Shown in pieces: positions 6,448 through 13,683 of a DNA stretch of 16,472 nucleotides. Position 1 is the first letter of the stretch; each line of letters starts with the position of its first letter. A model generated the notes under the pieces. That model was not told the DNA's origin. It saw nothing but the letters and a program-made list of their open reading frames with translations, and searched no databases. The translations under genes and the position numbers were made by a program. Where the stretch lies: the NCBI GenBank assembly GCA_041913505.1, contig JAYSFC010000084.1:1-16472 (forward strand), given 5' to 3'. The DNA is from JAYSFC01 sp041913505. GTDB lineage: Bacteria; Pseudomonadota; Gammaproteobacteria; Burkholderiales; Burkholderiaceae_C.

Positions 6448-7572
6448 TTACTTGCGGCTCCGCCGCGCCTGTACCGCCGCCGACAGCTCGCCGAGCACAG
6501 AGACCGAATCCTCCCAGCCCAGGCAGGCATCGGTAATGCTCTTGCCGTATTCGAGCGCCTGAGCATCGTCCTTGCCCGGCGTGAACTTCTGGGCGCCCGC
6601 GTGAATGTGGCTCTCCACCATCACGCCGAACACGCTGTGCGAGCCGCCCGCGATCTGCGCCGCGATATCGCGCGCCACGTCCTTCTGCTTGTCATGCTGC
6701 TTGGAGCTGTTGGCGTGGCTGCAATCCACCATCAGCGTAGCGGGCAGCTTGGCGGCCTCGAGGTCCTTACAGGCGGCGGCCACGCTGGCAGCGTCGTAGT
6801 TGGGCGACTTGCCACCGCGCAGGATCACGTGGCAGTCCTTGTTGCCACTCGTGTGCACGATGGCCACCTGGCCGTTCTTGTGCACCGACAGGAAGTGGTG
6901 GCCACGGCTGGCCGACTGGATCGCGTCGGTGGCGATGCGGATGTTGCCGTCCGTGCCGTTCTTGAAGCCGATGGGCGCCGAGATGCCCGAGGCGAGTTCG
7001 CGGTGCACCTGGCTCTCGGTGGTGCGCGCACCAATCGCGCCCCAACTGATGAGATCGCCGATGTACTGCGGCGAGATCACGTCGAGAAACTCGCTCGCGG
7101 CAGGCACGCCCACGCGGTTGATCTCGATAAGCAGTTGGCGCGCGATGCGCAGGCCTTCATCGATGCGGTAGGTTTCGTCAAGGTACGGGTCGTTGATCAG
7201 GCCCTTCCATCCCACGGTTGTGCGGGGCTTCTCGAAGTACACGCGCATCACGATTTCCAGCGTGTCCTTGTACTGCTCGCGCACGGCCTTGAGGCGGCGC
7301 GCATAGTCCAGCGCTGCCGCCGGATCGTGGATGGAGCAGGGCCCCATGATGACCAGCAGCCGGTCGTCCTTGCCGGCCATGATGTGGTGGATGCTCTTGC
7401 GGGTGTGCGTGATCAGCGATTCCACCGCCGTTCCCCGGATCGGGAAAAAGCGGATCAGATGCTCGGGTGGGGGCAACACAGTAATGTCCTTGATACGTTC
7501 GTCGTCGGTCTGGCTGGTTTTATCGACGCTGCGGTACCAGGCATCGCTGGCGGTGTTGGCAGGAGCGGTCAT
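6448..7572 (-). CDS. aroG: 3-deoxy-7-phosphoheptulonate (DAHP) synthase, class I
   Basis: A 374-aa cytoplasmic enzyme that condenses phosphoenolpyruvate with erythrose 4-phosphate to DAHP, the first committed step of the shikimate pathway to Phe, Tyr and Trp. Class I (AroFGH-type) motifs are intact: GPCSIHD (77-83, with the metal-binding Cys79), FEKPRTTVGW (113-122), GARTTESQ (181-188), GFKNGTDGNI (202-211) and DCSHANS (283-289). The ATG at 7572 is chosen because it follows a GAGAGAAAG ribosome binding site. An in-frame ATG at 7653 would translate through the upstream terminator and is rejected. Expression is probably set by the aromatic leader peptide and attenuator just upstream. Ser198 seems to align with E. 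coli AroG Ser180, involved in Phe feedback, but effector specificity cannot be read reliably. Confidence 0.97.
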   Translation of the reverse strand: MTAPANTASDAWYRSVDKTSQTDDERIKDITVLPPPEHLIRFFPIRGTAVESLITHTRKSIHHIMAGKDDRLLVIMGPCSIHDPAAALDYARRLKAVREQYKDTLEIVMRVYFEKPRTTVGWKGLINDPYLDETYRIDEGLRIARQLLIEINRVGVPAASEFLDVISPQYIGDLISWGAIGARTTESQVHRELASGISAPIGFKNGTDGNIRIATDAIQSASRGHHFLSVHKNGQVAIVHTSGNKDCHVILRGGKSPNYDAASVAAACKDLEAAKLPATLMVDCSHANSSKQHDKQKDVARDIAAQIAGGSHSVFGVMVESHIHAGAQKFTPGKDDAQALEYGKSITDACLGWEDSVSVLGELSAAVQARRSRK

Positions 7573-7610
7573 GGGGCTTTCTCTCGAACTGTGGAAAAGG
7601 GAGGGGTGGA

Positions 7611-7650
7611 AAAACAAAAAACCGCCGGGCTTTTCAGCGTCGGCGGTTTT
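7611..7650 (-). terminator. aroG attenuator (intrinsic terminator in the leader)
   Basis: On the minus strand AAAACCGCCG (7650-7641) pairs perfectly with CGGCGGTTTT (7627-7618). An inner GCT-GAAA-AGC hairpin caps the stem, and TTTTTTGTTTTT follows. It lies after the aromatic leader peptide and before the aroG ribosome binding site. Its 5' arm CCGCC (7646-7642) can instead pair with GGCGG (7695-7691) at the end of the leader peptide gene, a candidate antiterminator. It might alternatively be a plain terminator for the upstream gene, but the leader peptide argues for attenuation. Confidence 0.85.
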
Positions 7651-7686
7651 CATTTGAGGTGTACGGGGTGCTTGCGCGCTCGCCTC

Positions 7687-7743
7687 TCATCCGCCAGGGA
7701 CAGAGAACCAAAAGTAAAAGTAAAAAGCGCTGCGCACTTGCAT
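7687..7743 (-). CDS. Aromatic leader peptide of the aroG attenuator
   Basis: An 18-codon open frame encodes MQVRSAFYFYFWFSVPGG followed by TGA. Seven consecutive aromatic codons (F-Y-F-Y-F-W-F, residues 7-13) are far beyond chance and match the logic of amino-acid operon leader peptides. Stalling at Phe, Tyr or Trp codons would leave GGCGG (7695-7691) free to pair with the terminator 5' arm and allow read-through into aroG. Finishing translation at TGA would cover GGCGG and let the terminator form. In addition GCGCTT near 7730-7725 can pair with GAGCGC near 7683-7678, a possible protector stem around the aromatic codons. No Shine-Dalgarno is visible; a -10-like TACATT ends 7 nt before the ATG, so the leader mRNA may start at or near the ATG. 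The peptide is probably not functional itself. Confidence 0.88.
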   Translation of the reverse strand: MQVRSAFYFYFWFSVPGG

Positions 7744-7750
7744 ACGGACC

Positions 7751-7778
7751 AATGTAGCACAGACCTGCCGCAGTGCAA
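7751..7778 (-). promoter_or_regulatory. Candidate aroG leader promoter
   Basis: On the minus strand a -35-like TTGCAC (7778-7773) and a -10-like TACATT (7756-7751) are separated by 16 nt. The predicted start near 7744 would place the transcript start at the leader-peptide ATG. The boxes are imperfect. Further upstream, a GCGTTG/CAACGC inverted repeat (7793-7807) lies between this promoter and the preceding gene. Confidence 0.5.
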
Positions 7779-7819
7779 CATCCCCCGGCGTTGCGTTGCG
7801 GCAACGCATACCGGGCTTT

Positions 7820-8350
7820 TCAGTGGCTCAGCCAACGCCGCAGACGCGCCAGCAACGGCGCACGGGGCTCCGCCTGGCTGCGGGGCCATTGGCTGTGCAT
7901 CGCGCTGCCATGCTCATACATGTCGATGAGCAACACGGCTTCACCGAGCGTGCGCCAGGCCAGCAGCTCAAACTGGCCAAACAGCCGCCCCTCGCGCCCG
8001 CTACGCTGCTCCAGCGCCCGGAGCCAGGCGTCGAGTGCGTCGCGCAGCTCCCGCAGTGCGCGCTGGTAGGCGCCGAATTCGTAAAGCGCGTGCCATGCCG
8101 AGCCCAGCCCGGTGAGGAACAGCTGATGCTCGCGGGCACAGCGCACCAGGGCCTGTGCCGCAGGCACGATGGTGGCCACATCCTTCTGCGTGCGGCGCAC
8201 GCCCACCACCGCTTCGATCTGCGACGACAGCGCCCCCAGGCTGTCGCGCATCTGGCGCGAGTCCTCGTCGGCCATGCCTTCGCGCAGGAGGCGGCTGATG
8301 GCATTGAACGATTGCCCCGGGGGCATCAGTGACGTGCGCGTCGTCGGCAT
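7820..8350 (-). CDS. Hypothetical helical protein
   Basis: A 176-aa protein of unknown function. It looks soluble and almost wholly helical, rich in Ala, Arg and Leu, with no signal peptide or transmembrane segment; the C-terminal end is strongly basic (ARLRRWLSH). No enzyme motif is recognised. The ATG at 8350 is preferred over an internal Met at residue 9 because a -10-like CACAAT (8362-8357) sits 6 nt before it, the same arrangement seen at other genes here. It starts 77 bp after tldD and ends ahead of the aroG leader promoter. Nothing links it functionally to either neighbour. Confidence 0.8.
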   Translation of the reverse strand: MPTTRTSLMPPGQSFNAISRLLREGMADEDSRQMRDSLGALSSQIEAVVGVRRTQKDVATIVPAAQALVRCAREHQLFLTGLGSAWHALYEFGAYQRALRELRDALDAWLRALEQRSGREGRLFGQFELLAWRTLGEAVLLIDMYEHGSAMHSQWPRSQAEPRAPLLARLRRWLSH

Positions 8351-8356
8351 GGATCG

Positions 8357-8362
8357 ATTGTG
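8357..8362 (-). promoter_or_regulatory. -10-like hexamer CACAAT 6 nt before an ATG
   Basis: CACAAT on the minus strand ends 6 nt before the start at 8350, and no Shine-Dalgarno is present. No good -35 box lies 16-18 nt upstream. It is a possible leaderless promoter. Confidence 0.35.
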
Positions 8363-8427
8363 CGGCGACCACCCCGCCAGAGGTTGGCGCGGTGGCCCGG
8401 ATGCAACAGAAGCAGCGCGCGTGCGGC

Positions 8428-9888
8428 TCAGGCGGTGCCGCCCACCGTGAGTCCATCGATGCGCATCGTGGGCTGGCCCACGCCCACGGGCACGCTCTGG
8501 CCCTCCTTGCCGCAGGTGCCCACGCCGCTGTCCAGGCGCATGTCGTTGCCGATCATGGACACCTTCTTGAGCGACTCGGGACCGCTGCCAACGATGGTGG
8601 CGCCCTTGACAGGGTAGAGAATCTTGCCGTTTTCCACCCAGTACGCCTCGCTGGCCGAGAACACGAACTTGCCGCTCGTGATGTCGACCTGCCCGCCGCC
8701 GAAATTGGTGGCGTAAAGGCCGCGCTGGATGCTGGCCACGATCTCCTGCGGGTCCTTGTCGCCACCCAGCATGTAGGTGTTGGTCATGCGCGGCATGGGG
8801 ATGTGGGCGTAGCTCTCGCGCCGGCCGTTGCCCGTGGGCTTCACGCCCATCAGGCGTGCGTTCATCGCGTCCTGGATGTAGCCCCTCAGGATGCCATCCT
8901 CGATGAGTACGTTGCGCTGCGTGGCCTGGCCTTCGTCGTCGACGTTGAGCGAACCGCGCCGGTCGGCGATGGTGCCGTCGTCGAGCACCGTCACGCCCTT
9001 GGCTGCCACGCGCTGGCCGATACGGCCGCTGAAGGCCGAGGAGCCCTTGCGGTTGAAGTCGCCCTCCAGGCCATGGCCCACGGCTTCGTGCAGCAGCACG
9101 CCGGGCCAGCCCGGGCCGAGCACCACGGTCATCTCGCCCGCGGGCGCGGGGCGCGATTCGAGATTGACCAGGGCCGCGTTGACGGCCTCGTCCACATACT
9201 GCGCGATCTGCGCATCGTCGAAATAGGCCAGACCAAAGCGGCCACCGCCGCCAGCCGAGCCCACCTCGCGGCGGTTGCCCTGCTGCGCGATCACCGTGAC
9301 CGACAGGCGCACGAGCGGGCGTACGTCGGCCGCGAGCGTGCCGTCGGCGCGCGCCACGAGCACCACGTCGTACTCGCTCGCCAGCCCCGCCATGACCTGC
9401 ACGATGCGCGGGTCTTTGGCGCGGGCGCGTTGCTCCACCTTCTCGAGCAGTTGCACCTTGGCCGTGCTGTCCAGCGTGGCGATCGGGTCGAGCCCCGGGT
9501 AGAGCGAGCGGCTCTGCGCTATCTTTTTGGAAGCAATTTTTGACCGCCGGTTCTGCGCTGCCGCCGAAATCGACCGCACGGTACGCGCCGCGTCGAGCAG
9601 CGAGGCAGCGGAGATGTCGTCCGAGTAGGCGAACGCCGTCTTCTCGCCGCTCACGGCGCGCACGCCAACGCCCTGGTCGATGCTGAAGGAGCCGGTCTTG
9701 ACGATGCCCTCTTCCAGGCTCCAGCCCTCGCTGCGCGTGTACTGGAAGTACAGGTCGGCGTCGTCCACCTGGTGCGCCCGGATCTCGGCCAGGGCGTGCG
9801 CCAAATGGGATTCATCCAGGCCAAAGGGCTCCAGCAGGAGCTGACGGGCCGTGGCCAGGCGTTCAAGGGTGGGTTCGCGGGCAATCAT
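8428..9888 (-). CDS. tldD: Metalloprotease TldD
   Basis: A 486-aa cytoplasmic subunit of the TldD/TldE (PmbA) heterodimeric metalloprotease, which degrades unfolded or modified peptides and takes part in microcin B17 maturation and CcdA turnover in E. coli. The zinc motif HEAVGH (267-272) is intact within LLHEAVGHGLEGDF. The Gly-rich segment GSAGGGGRFG (210-219) and the C-terminal DSGVGTCGKEGQSVPVGVGQ (453-472) with Cys459 are typical of TldD. Length matches the family. The partner gene pmbA/tldE is not in the window. The start at 9888 lacks a Shine-Dalgarno but has TACAAT 6 nt upstream. Confidence 0.97.
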   Translation of the reverse strand: MIAREPTLERLATARQLLLEPFGLDESHLAHALAEIRAHQVDDADLYFQYTRSEGWSLEEGIVKTGSFSIDQGVGVRAVSGEKTAFAYSDDISAASLLDAARTVRSISAAAQNRRSKIASKKIAQSRSLYPGLDPIATLDSTAKVQLLEKVEQRARAKDPRIVQVMAGLASEYDVVLVARADGTLAADVRPLVRLSVTVIAQQGNRREVGSAGGGGRFGLAYFDDAQIAQYVDEAVNAALVNLESRPAPAGEMTVVLGPGWPGVLLHEAVGHGLEGDFNRKGSSAFSGRIGQRVAAKGVTVLDDGTIADRRGSLNVDDEGQATQRNVLIEDGILRGYIQDAMNARLMGVKPTGNGRRESYAHIPMPRMTNTYMLGGDKDPQEIVASIQRGLYATNFGGGQVDITSGKFVFSASEAYWVENGKILYPVKGATIVGSGPESLKKVSMIGNDMRLDSGVGTCGKEGQSVPVGVGQPTMRIDGLTVGGTA

Positions 9889-9894
9889 GGGAGC

Positions 9895-9900
9895 ATTGTA
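9895..9900 (-). promoter_or_regulatory. -10-like hexamer TACAAT 6 nt before tldD ATG
   Basis: TACAAT (9900-9895 on the minus strand) matches the sigma-70 -10 consensus at five of six positions and ends 6 nt before the tldD ATG. A -35 box is not evident. If used, the tldD transcript would start at or near its start codon. Confidence 0.45.
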
Positions 9901-9951
9901 GGCAGCCCACCATGCCCCCGCAGCGCGCCGGGGCGGCCGCGGCGGCGGCGC

Positions 9952-10293
9952 TCAACCCGTGGCGGTCTGGTCGTCCACCGGGGCTTGCGGCGCATGGGCT
10001 TGCACGGCCTCGATGCCGACTTCGCGCGCCTTTTCGCCCGAATACATCTGGCTCTGGCCGATGATCTGGCCATTGGCGGCCTTGAGCGTGAAATACGGGG
10101 CGCCGTTCTTGGCGCACAGGCGGCCGAACCGGACGCCCTGCTGGGCGTTCCTGCGCACGGTCTCGATACCGGTCAGCGCGCTGGCGCGGGACTCATACGG
10201 CTCGCTGGTCAGCACCACTTGGCCATTGGGCGCCACCAGGTTGAACAGGAATTTGTCGCTCTGGGACTTCTTGAGCTCGAATTTCGCCGCCAT
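9952..10293 (-). CDS. yegP: YegP/DUF1508 family protein
   Basis: A 113-aa small soluble protein with two tandem copies of the DUF1508 (YegP) unit, at ~4-52 (KFELKKSQSDKFLFNLVAPN...) and ~62-103 (PYFTLKAANGQIIGQSQMY...). Each copy has the characteristic F-x-L-K-A-x-N-G-Q-x-I pattern and a Tyr-x-S/G-x-x-x-A segment. The biochemical role of the family is unknown. The ATG at 10293 is preferred over an upstream in-frame ATG at 10323 because it follows a strong GGAGGA site (10304-10299) and gives the usual family length. Genes on both sides are on the same strand but functionally unrelated. Confidence 0.93.
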   Translation of the reverse strand: MAAKFELKKSQSDKFLFNLVAPNGQVVLTSEPYESRASALTGIETVRRNAQQGVRFGRLCAKNGAPYFTLKAANGQIIGQSQMYSGEKAREVGIEAVQAHAPQAPVDDQTATG

Positions 10294-10362
10294 GGGAATC
10301 CTCCAGGGTGGGGGCCAAGACAAGTTTGGCCCGCCCGTTGTACCCCGGTGCGGCCACCCGCG

Positions 10363-11535
10363 TCAAAAGGCGGGTTTTGCCTCCTGGCCGAGCGGGCGCT
10401 GCGCCCGTGCCACCGACATCAGCACCCCCAGCGCCAGCCCCAGCGTGACCATGGCCGTGCCGCCGTAGCTGATGAAGGGCAGGGGCACGCCCACCACGGG
10501 CAGGATGCCGCTGACCATGCCCATGTTCACGAAAGCATAGGTGAAGAAGATCATGGACACCGCCCCCGCCATGAGGCGCCCAAACAGCGTGCCCGCCCCC
10601 ATGGCAATGGCCAGCCCGCGCCACACCATGAGCAGGAAGCACACGATGATGAACAGGTTGCCCGCAAGGCCAAACTCCTCCGAATAGGCCGCGAAGATGA
10701 AGTCCGTGGTGCGCTCGGGAATGAATTCGAGGTGGGTCTGCGTGCCGGCCATGAAGCCCTTGCCCCAGAACCCGCCCGAACCAATGGCGATCATGCCCTG
10801 GATGATGTGAAAGCCCTTGCCCAGCGGGTCGCGTGTGGGGTCGAGCAGCGTGCAGATACGCTGCTGCTGGTAGTCGTGCAGCACGGGCCAGCGCACCCCG
10901 TCGGCGCACAGCTGCGGCTCGAAGCCCACGATGAGCGCAATGCCGATGGCCCCGAGCACCACCGGCGGCAGCACCAGGCGCCAGGGCAGGCCCGCGAAGA
11001 AGATCACCGACAGCCCCGCCGCGAGCACGAGCAGCGAGGTGCCCAGGTCGGGCTGCTTCATGATGAGCCCCACGGGTGCCACGAGCAGTGCGCCGGCCAC
11101 CACGAAGTCGAGCGGGCGCAACTGGCCCTCGCGCTTCTGGAACCACCAGGCCAGCATCAGCGGCATGGCAATCTTGAGGATCTCGCTGGGCTGGATGACC
11201 ACGCCCACGTTGATCCAGCGCTGCGCCCCCTTCTTGGTGATGCCGAACAGCGCCACGGCCACGAGCAGGGCCACGCCCAGCGAATACAGAGGCACGGCCA
11301 GCGTCATGAGCTTTTGCGGCGGCACCTGGGCCACGACGAAGAGGATGACGGCGGCGATGACCATGTTGCGGCCGTGGTCCACGAAGCGCGTGCCGTGGTC
11401 GTAGCCCGAGGAATACATGGCCACCAGCCCCGCCCCCGCGAGCAGCAGGGCCAGCAGCACCAGCGGCCCGTCGAACCCGCGGAACAGGGGCAGGATGCGC
11501 TGGGCGAGCGAGGGCTTGTCGAAAACGGCGGACAT
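10363..11535 (-). CDS. rodA: Rod shape-determining SEDS glycosyltransferase RodA
   Basis: A 390-aa polytopic inner-membrane protein that polymerises lipid II into peptidoglycan strands in the elongasome, normally paired with the transpeptidase PBP2. SEDS hallmarks are present: AQRWINVGVVIQPSEILKI (104-122), DPLGKGFHIIQGMIAIGSGG (236-255), PERTTDFIFAAYSEEFGL (273-290) with the conserved Asp278, and PLPFISYGGT (351-360). These favour RodA over FtsW. The ATG at 11535 is used; a TTG three codons earlier is also in frame. No Shine-Dalgarno is present, but GATAAT lies 8 nt upstream. The gene begins 26 bp after the HDOD gene stop, so they may share a transcript. No PBP2 or mre gene is adjacent. Confidence 0.96.
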   Translation of the reverse strand: MSAVFDKPSLAQRILPLFRGFDGPLVLLALLLAGAGLVAMYSSGYDHGTRFVDHGRNMVIAAVILFVVAQVPPQKLMTLAVPLYSLGVALLVAVALFGITKKGAQRWINVGVVIQPSEILKIAMPLMLAWWFQKREGQLRPLDFVVAGALLVAPVGLIMKQPDLGTSLLVLAAGLSVIFFAGLPWRLVLPPVVLGAIGIALIVGFEPQLCADGVRWPVLHDYQQQRICTLLDPTRDPLGKGFHIIQGMIAIGSGGFWGKGFMAGTQTHLEFIPERTTDFIFAAYSEEFGLAGNLFIIVCFLLMVWRGLAIAMGAGTLFGRLMAGAVSMIFFTYAFVNMGMVSGILPVVGVPLPFISYGGTAMVTLGLALGVLMSVARAQRPLGQEAKPAF

Positions 11536-11543
11536 AGCCCGCA

Positions 11544-11549
11544 ATTATC
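11544..11549 (-). promoter_or_regulatory. -10-like hexamer GATAAT 8 nt before rodA ATG
   Basis: GATAAT on the minus strand (five of six to TATAAT) lies in the 26-bp gap between the HDOD gene and rodA, 8 nt before the ATG. No clear -35 box is seen. It could give rodA its own near-leaderless transcript. Confidence 0.35.
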
Positions 11550-11561
11550 GACGGCGCCCGC

Positions 11562-13580
11562 TCAACCCGCCTGGCGGAAGGCCATCACGGCCTGGTTGCG
11601 CAGCGTGCGCAGCAGGCCCAGGGCCCGGTCGTCCACCTGGATCGCGCCCGCCTGGGCGTGGTCGGCGTAGATCAGCGCGAACGGCTGGCCCTTGATCTGC
11701 AGCGGCAGCAGCAGGAACGACGCGGCATTGATCCCCTGGCGGTACCAGTCCGGTAGCCGCGCCTGCATGCGCGCCTCGGTGGCATCGCTGATCAGCGTGT
11801 CGGCCCCGCGCAGGCACACGGCCGCGAACAGGTCACCGGGCGCCTTCAGGGGCACGCGCAGGGCCTGCACGGCGGCGTTGCAGTCCTCGCCAAGGCCGAA
11901 GCGGCCCGTGACCAGGTCTGAACGCGTATCGCGCAGGCAGAACACCATGCGCCGCACGCCGAGCGCGCGGAACATGGTCTCCAGGATCATGCGCAGAACG
12001 TCGTTGAGCTGGAAGCTCTCGACCATGGCGTTGGCGATGTCCTGCACGCCCGCAGCCAGCACCTGGGCCACCAGGGCCGGCGAAGACGGACTGCCAGGCT
12101 GCGAGAACACCACCGCAGGCAGGGGCGCAGGCACCGCCGCGCGCAGCTCGTGGGACGCGAGCACGTCCTCGGCGGCCGGGGGGGCGTTCCCACCGGTCGG
12201 CAGGCGCAGCAGGCGCGCAGCAGCCGAACCGGGCTCCACGCGCAGCTCCAGGGCTTCGGCCAGGGCGATCAGCTTCTGCCGCGCACTCAGCATGGCCGCA
12301 CCGATGGCCTCTGCGGGCAGGGCCAGCGTGCGCGCGTACTGCACGGCCAGCAGGCGCAGGCGCTCCTCGGGCTGGTCCGGCGCGCCGTGCAGCAGGGCGG
12401 CGGCCGACTCGTTGGCAGCGCGCGCGGCCCAGCGCAACCGCTCCACGCCCCGCTCGGGCGCACGCAGCGGCGGCGAGCCCAGGGGCGTGCGAATGCAGCG
12501 CAGCAGGCTCTCGGGTAATCCCCAGGCGCGCGCCACGCCCGCGCCCAGGTCCTCCAGGCTCAGGCCCAGCACCTGTTCGGCAGCGGCCTGCTCGCCCCCG
12601 GCGTAGCGCCCGCCCGCCACCAGATCGCGGATCTGCTGAGCTTCCTGGGCGAAGTAGAACTCGCAGAGCAGGCGCCCGAGGTTCTGGAACATGGCGCCGA
12701 TGAAGGCCTCTTCGGCCTCATGGGTCGCGCTGCACAGCTCGGCAGCCATGGAGCCGGCCAGCATGGCGCGCAGGAATTCTTCGCGCATGCGGCCCGCATG
12801 GGAACGATCCTGCATGTGGTCCAGCAGCACGAGGCTCAGTGCCATGTTGCGCACGGCGTTGAAGCCCACGAGGCTCACGGCGCGCGAGACGGTGCTGATC
12901 GTGCCCCGGCCCTCACGCGCGTAGTGCACGCTGTTGACGAGCCGCAGCAGCTTGTGCGTGAGCGCTACGTCCTTGAGGATCTCGTGCGTCAGGTCGCTGA
13001 TGCTGTCGGTTTCGGAATGGGCCACGCGCTGGATGCGCGCCACCGAGTCGGACAGCGCCGGAAAATCGCTCTGGTGGCGCATGCGGCGCAGCAGAAACTC
13101 CAGCGTGGCATTGCGCGTGCCCGGCACGGCAGCCCCCTCGGCCACGTCCCAGGTACGCAGCGCTTCGCGGAACGCCTCGGCCGACGCAAAGCCTCCTGGC
13201 GACAGCCCTCGCAGCAGCACGGAGCGCAGTGGTTCGTCCAGATCACCGCCCGGCGCGGCGTCCGCCCCCGGCCAGCGCCCCGTGGCCAGGACCGCGAGCA
13301 GCCGCGCGGCATCGTGCAGATCCTTCTGCGGGGCGGCAGCACCCGCCCCGCCCCAGCCCGTGATCTCGAGCCGCTCCAGCGTGCCGGCATCGATCTGCAC
13401 GCAGTCGAGCGACAGGGCGCCGTGTACCCGCCCGGCCGCGTGGGCCACCTGCAGCACGTCGAGGATGTCCTCGACCAGAGCCACGGCCTCGAAGGGCGAA
13501 CAGCGCCCCCGGCGCTCCAAATACTGGGCCAGCGTAAGGCGTGGCGTTTGCGGCAGGGAAGGCGGGGCAGAATCGGACAT
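11562..13580 (-). CDS. Signalling protein: kinase-like region + HDOD + GAF
   Basis: A 672-aa cytoplasmic protein. Residues ~14-145 resemble the C-lobe of a Ser/Thr protein kinase: AHAAGRVHGALSLDCVQID (46-64) occupies the place of the catalytic loop and ITGWG (73-77) that of the DFG motif. The HRD Asp and DFG Asp are both missing and the N-lobe is absent, so it should be catalytically dead. Residues ~157-370 form an HDOD domain (LVNSVHYAREGRGTISTVSR, 214-233), a phosphodiesterase-fold domain without the HD metal residues. Residues ~505-668 form a GAF-like domain (LNDVLRMILETMFRALGVRR...). HDOD proteins act in signalling networks for motility, biofilm and c-di-GMP. The start at 13580 is chosen over upstream in-frame Met codons because it gives a coherent N-terminus; those upstream lie in the divergent promoter region. 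It lies directly upstream of rodA. Confidence 0.88.
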   Translation of the reverse strand: MSDSAPPSLPQTPRLTLAQYLERRGRCSPFEAVALVEDILDVLQVAHAAGRVHGALSLDCVQIDAGTLERLEITGWGGAGAAAPQKDLHDAARLLAVLATGRWPGADAAPGGDLDEPLRSVLLRGLSPGGFASAEAFREALRTWDVAEGAAVPGTRNATLEFLLRRMRHQSDFPALSDSVARIQRVAHSETDSISDLTHEILKDVALTHKLLRLVNSVHYAREGRGTISTVSRAVSLVGFNAVRNMALSLVLLDHMQDRSHAGRMREEFLRAMLAGSMAAELCSATHEAEEAFIGAMFQNLGRLLCEFYFAQEAQQIRDLVAGGRYAGGEQAAAEQVLGLSLEDLGAGVARAWGLPESLLRCIRTPLGSPPLRAPERGVERLRWAARAANESAAALLHGAPDQPEERLRLLAVQYARTLALPAEAIGAAMLSARQKLIALAEALELRVEPGSAAARLLRLPTGGNAPPAAEDVLASHELRAAVPAPLPAVVFSQPGSPSSPALVAQVLAAGVQDIANAMVESFQLNDVLRMILETMFRALGVRRMVFCLRDTRSDLVTGRFGLGEDCNAAVQALRVPLKAPGDLFAAVCLRGADTLISDATEARMQARLPDWYRQGINAASFLLLPLQIKGQPFALIYADHAQAGAIQVDDRALGLLRTLRNQAVMAFRQAG

Positions 13581-13683
13581 GCAAGGCAATCGGCGTCGCG
13601 AGGCCGCACGGCGCGGCGCTCCGGCAGCCATCTTAGGGCCCCGCAGGCCGCGGCGGCCCTCTCGTTTCTCCGGAACCACACCC
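13581..13683. promoter_or_regulatory. Divergent intergenic region, HDOD gene / esterase gene
   Basis: 103 bp of GC-rich DNA separates the divergent starts and must contain both promoters unless the genes are read from elsewhere. I cannot identify convincing -35/-10 pairs or operator symmetry in it. Confidence 0.4.

Noticed and set aside
7573..7653. N-terminal extension of aroG from the ATG at 7653, giving a Phe-rich FLFF stretch
   Set aside because: The extension is the translation of the terminator stem and its T-run; the ribosome binding site and family length place the start at 7572. The Phe residues here come from the T-run, not from a leader peptide.
7793..7807. GCGTTG-CGG-CAACGC inverted repeat as a terminator of the 176-aa gene
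   Set aside because: The stem is short and no T-run follows; at most an operator or weak hairpin upstream of the aroG leader promoter.
9772..11670. 632-aa plus-strand open frame
   Set aside because: It is rich in His, Arg, Gln and Ala and lies opposite yegP, rodA and parts of tldD and the HDOD gene, all with clear family motifs. It is a typical GC-rich shadow frame.
12934..13683. Upstream extension of the esterase frame
   Set aside because: It runs antisense through the HDOD gene and has no similarity to hydrolases; the family start is at 13684.
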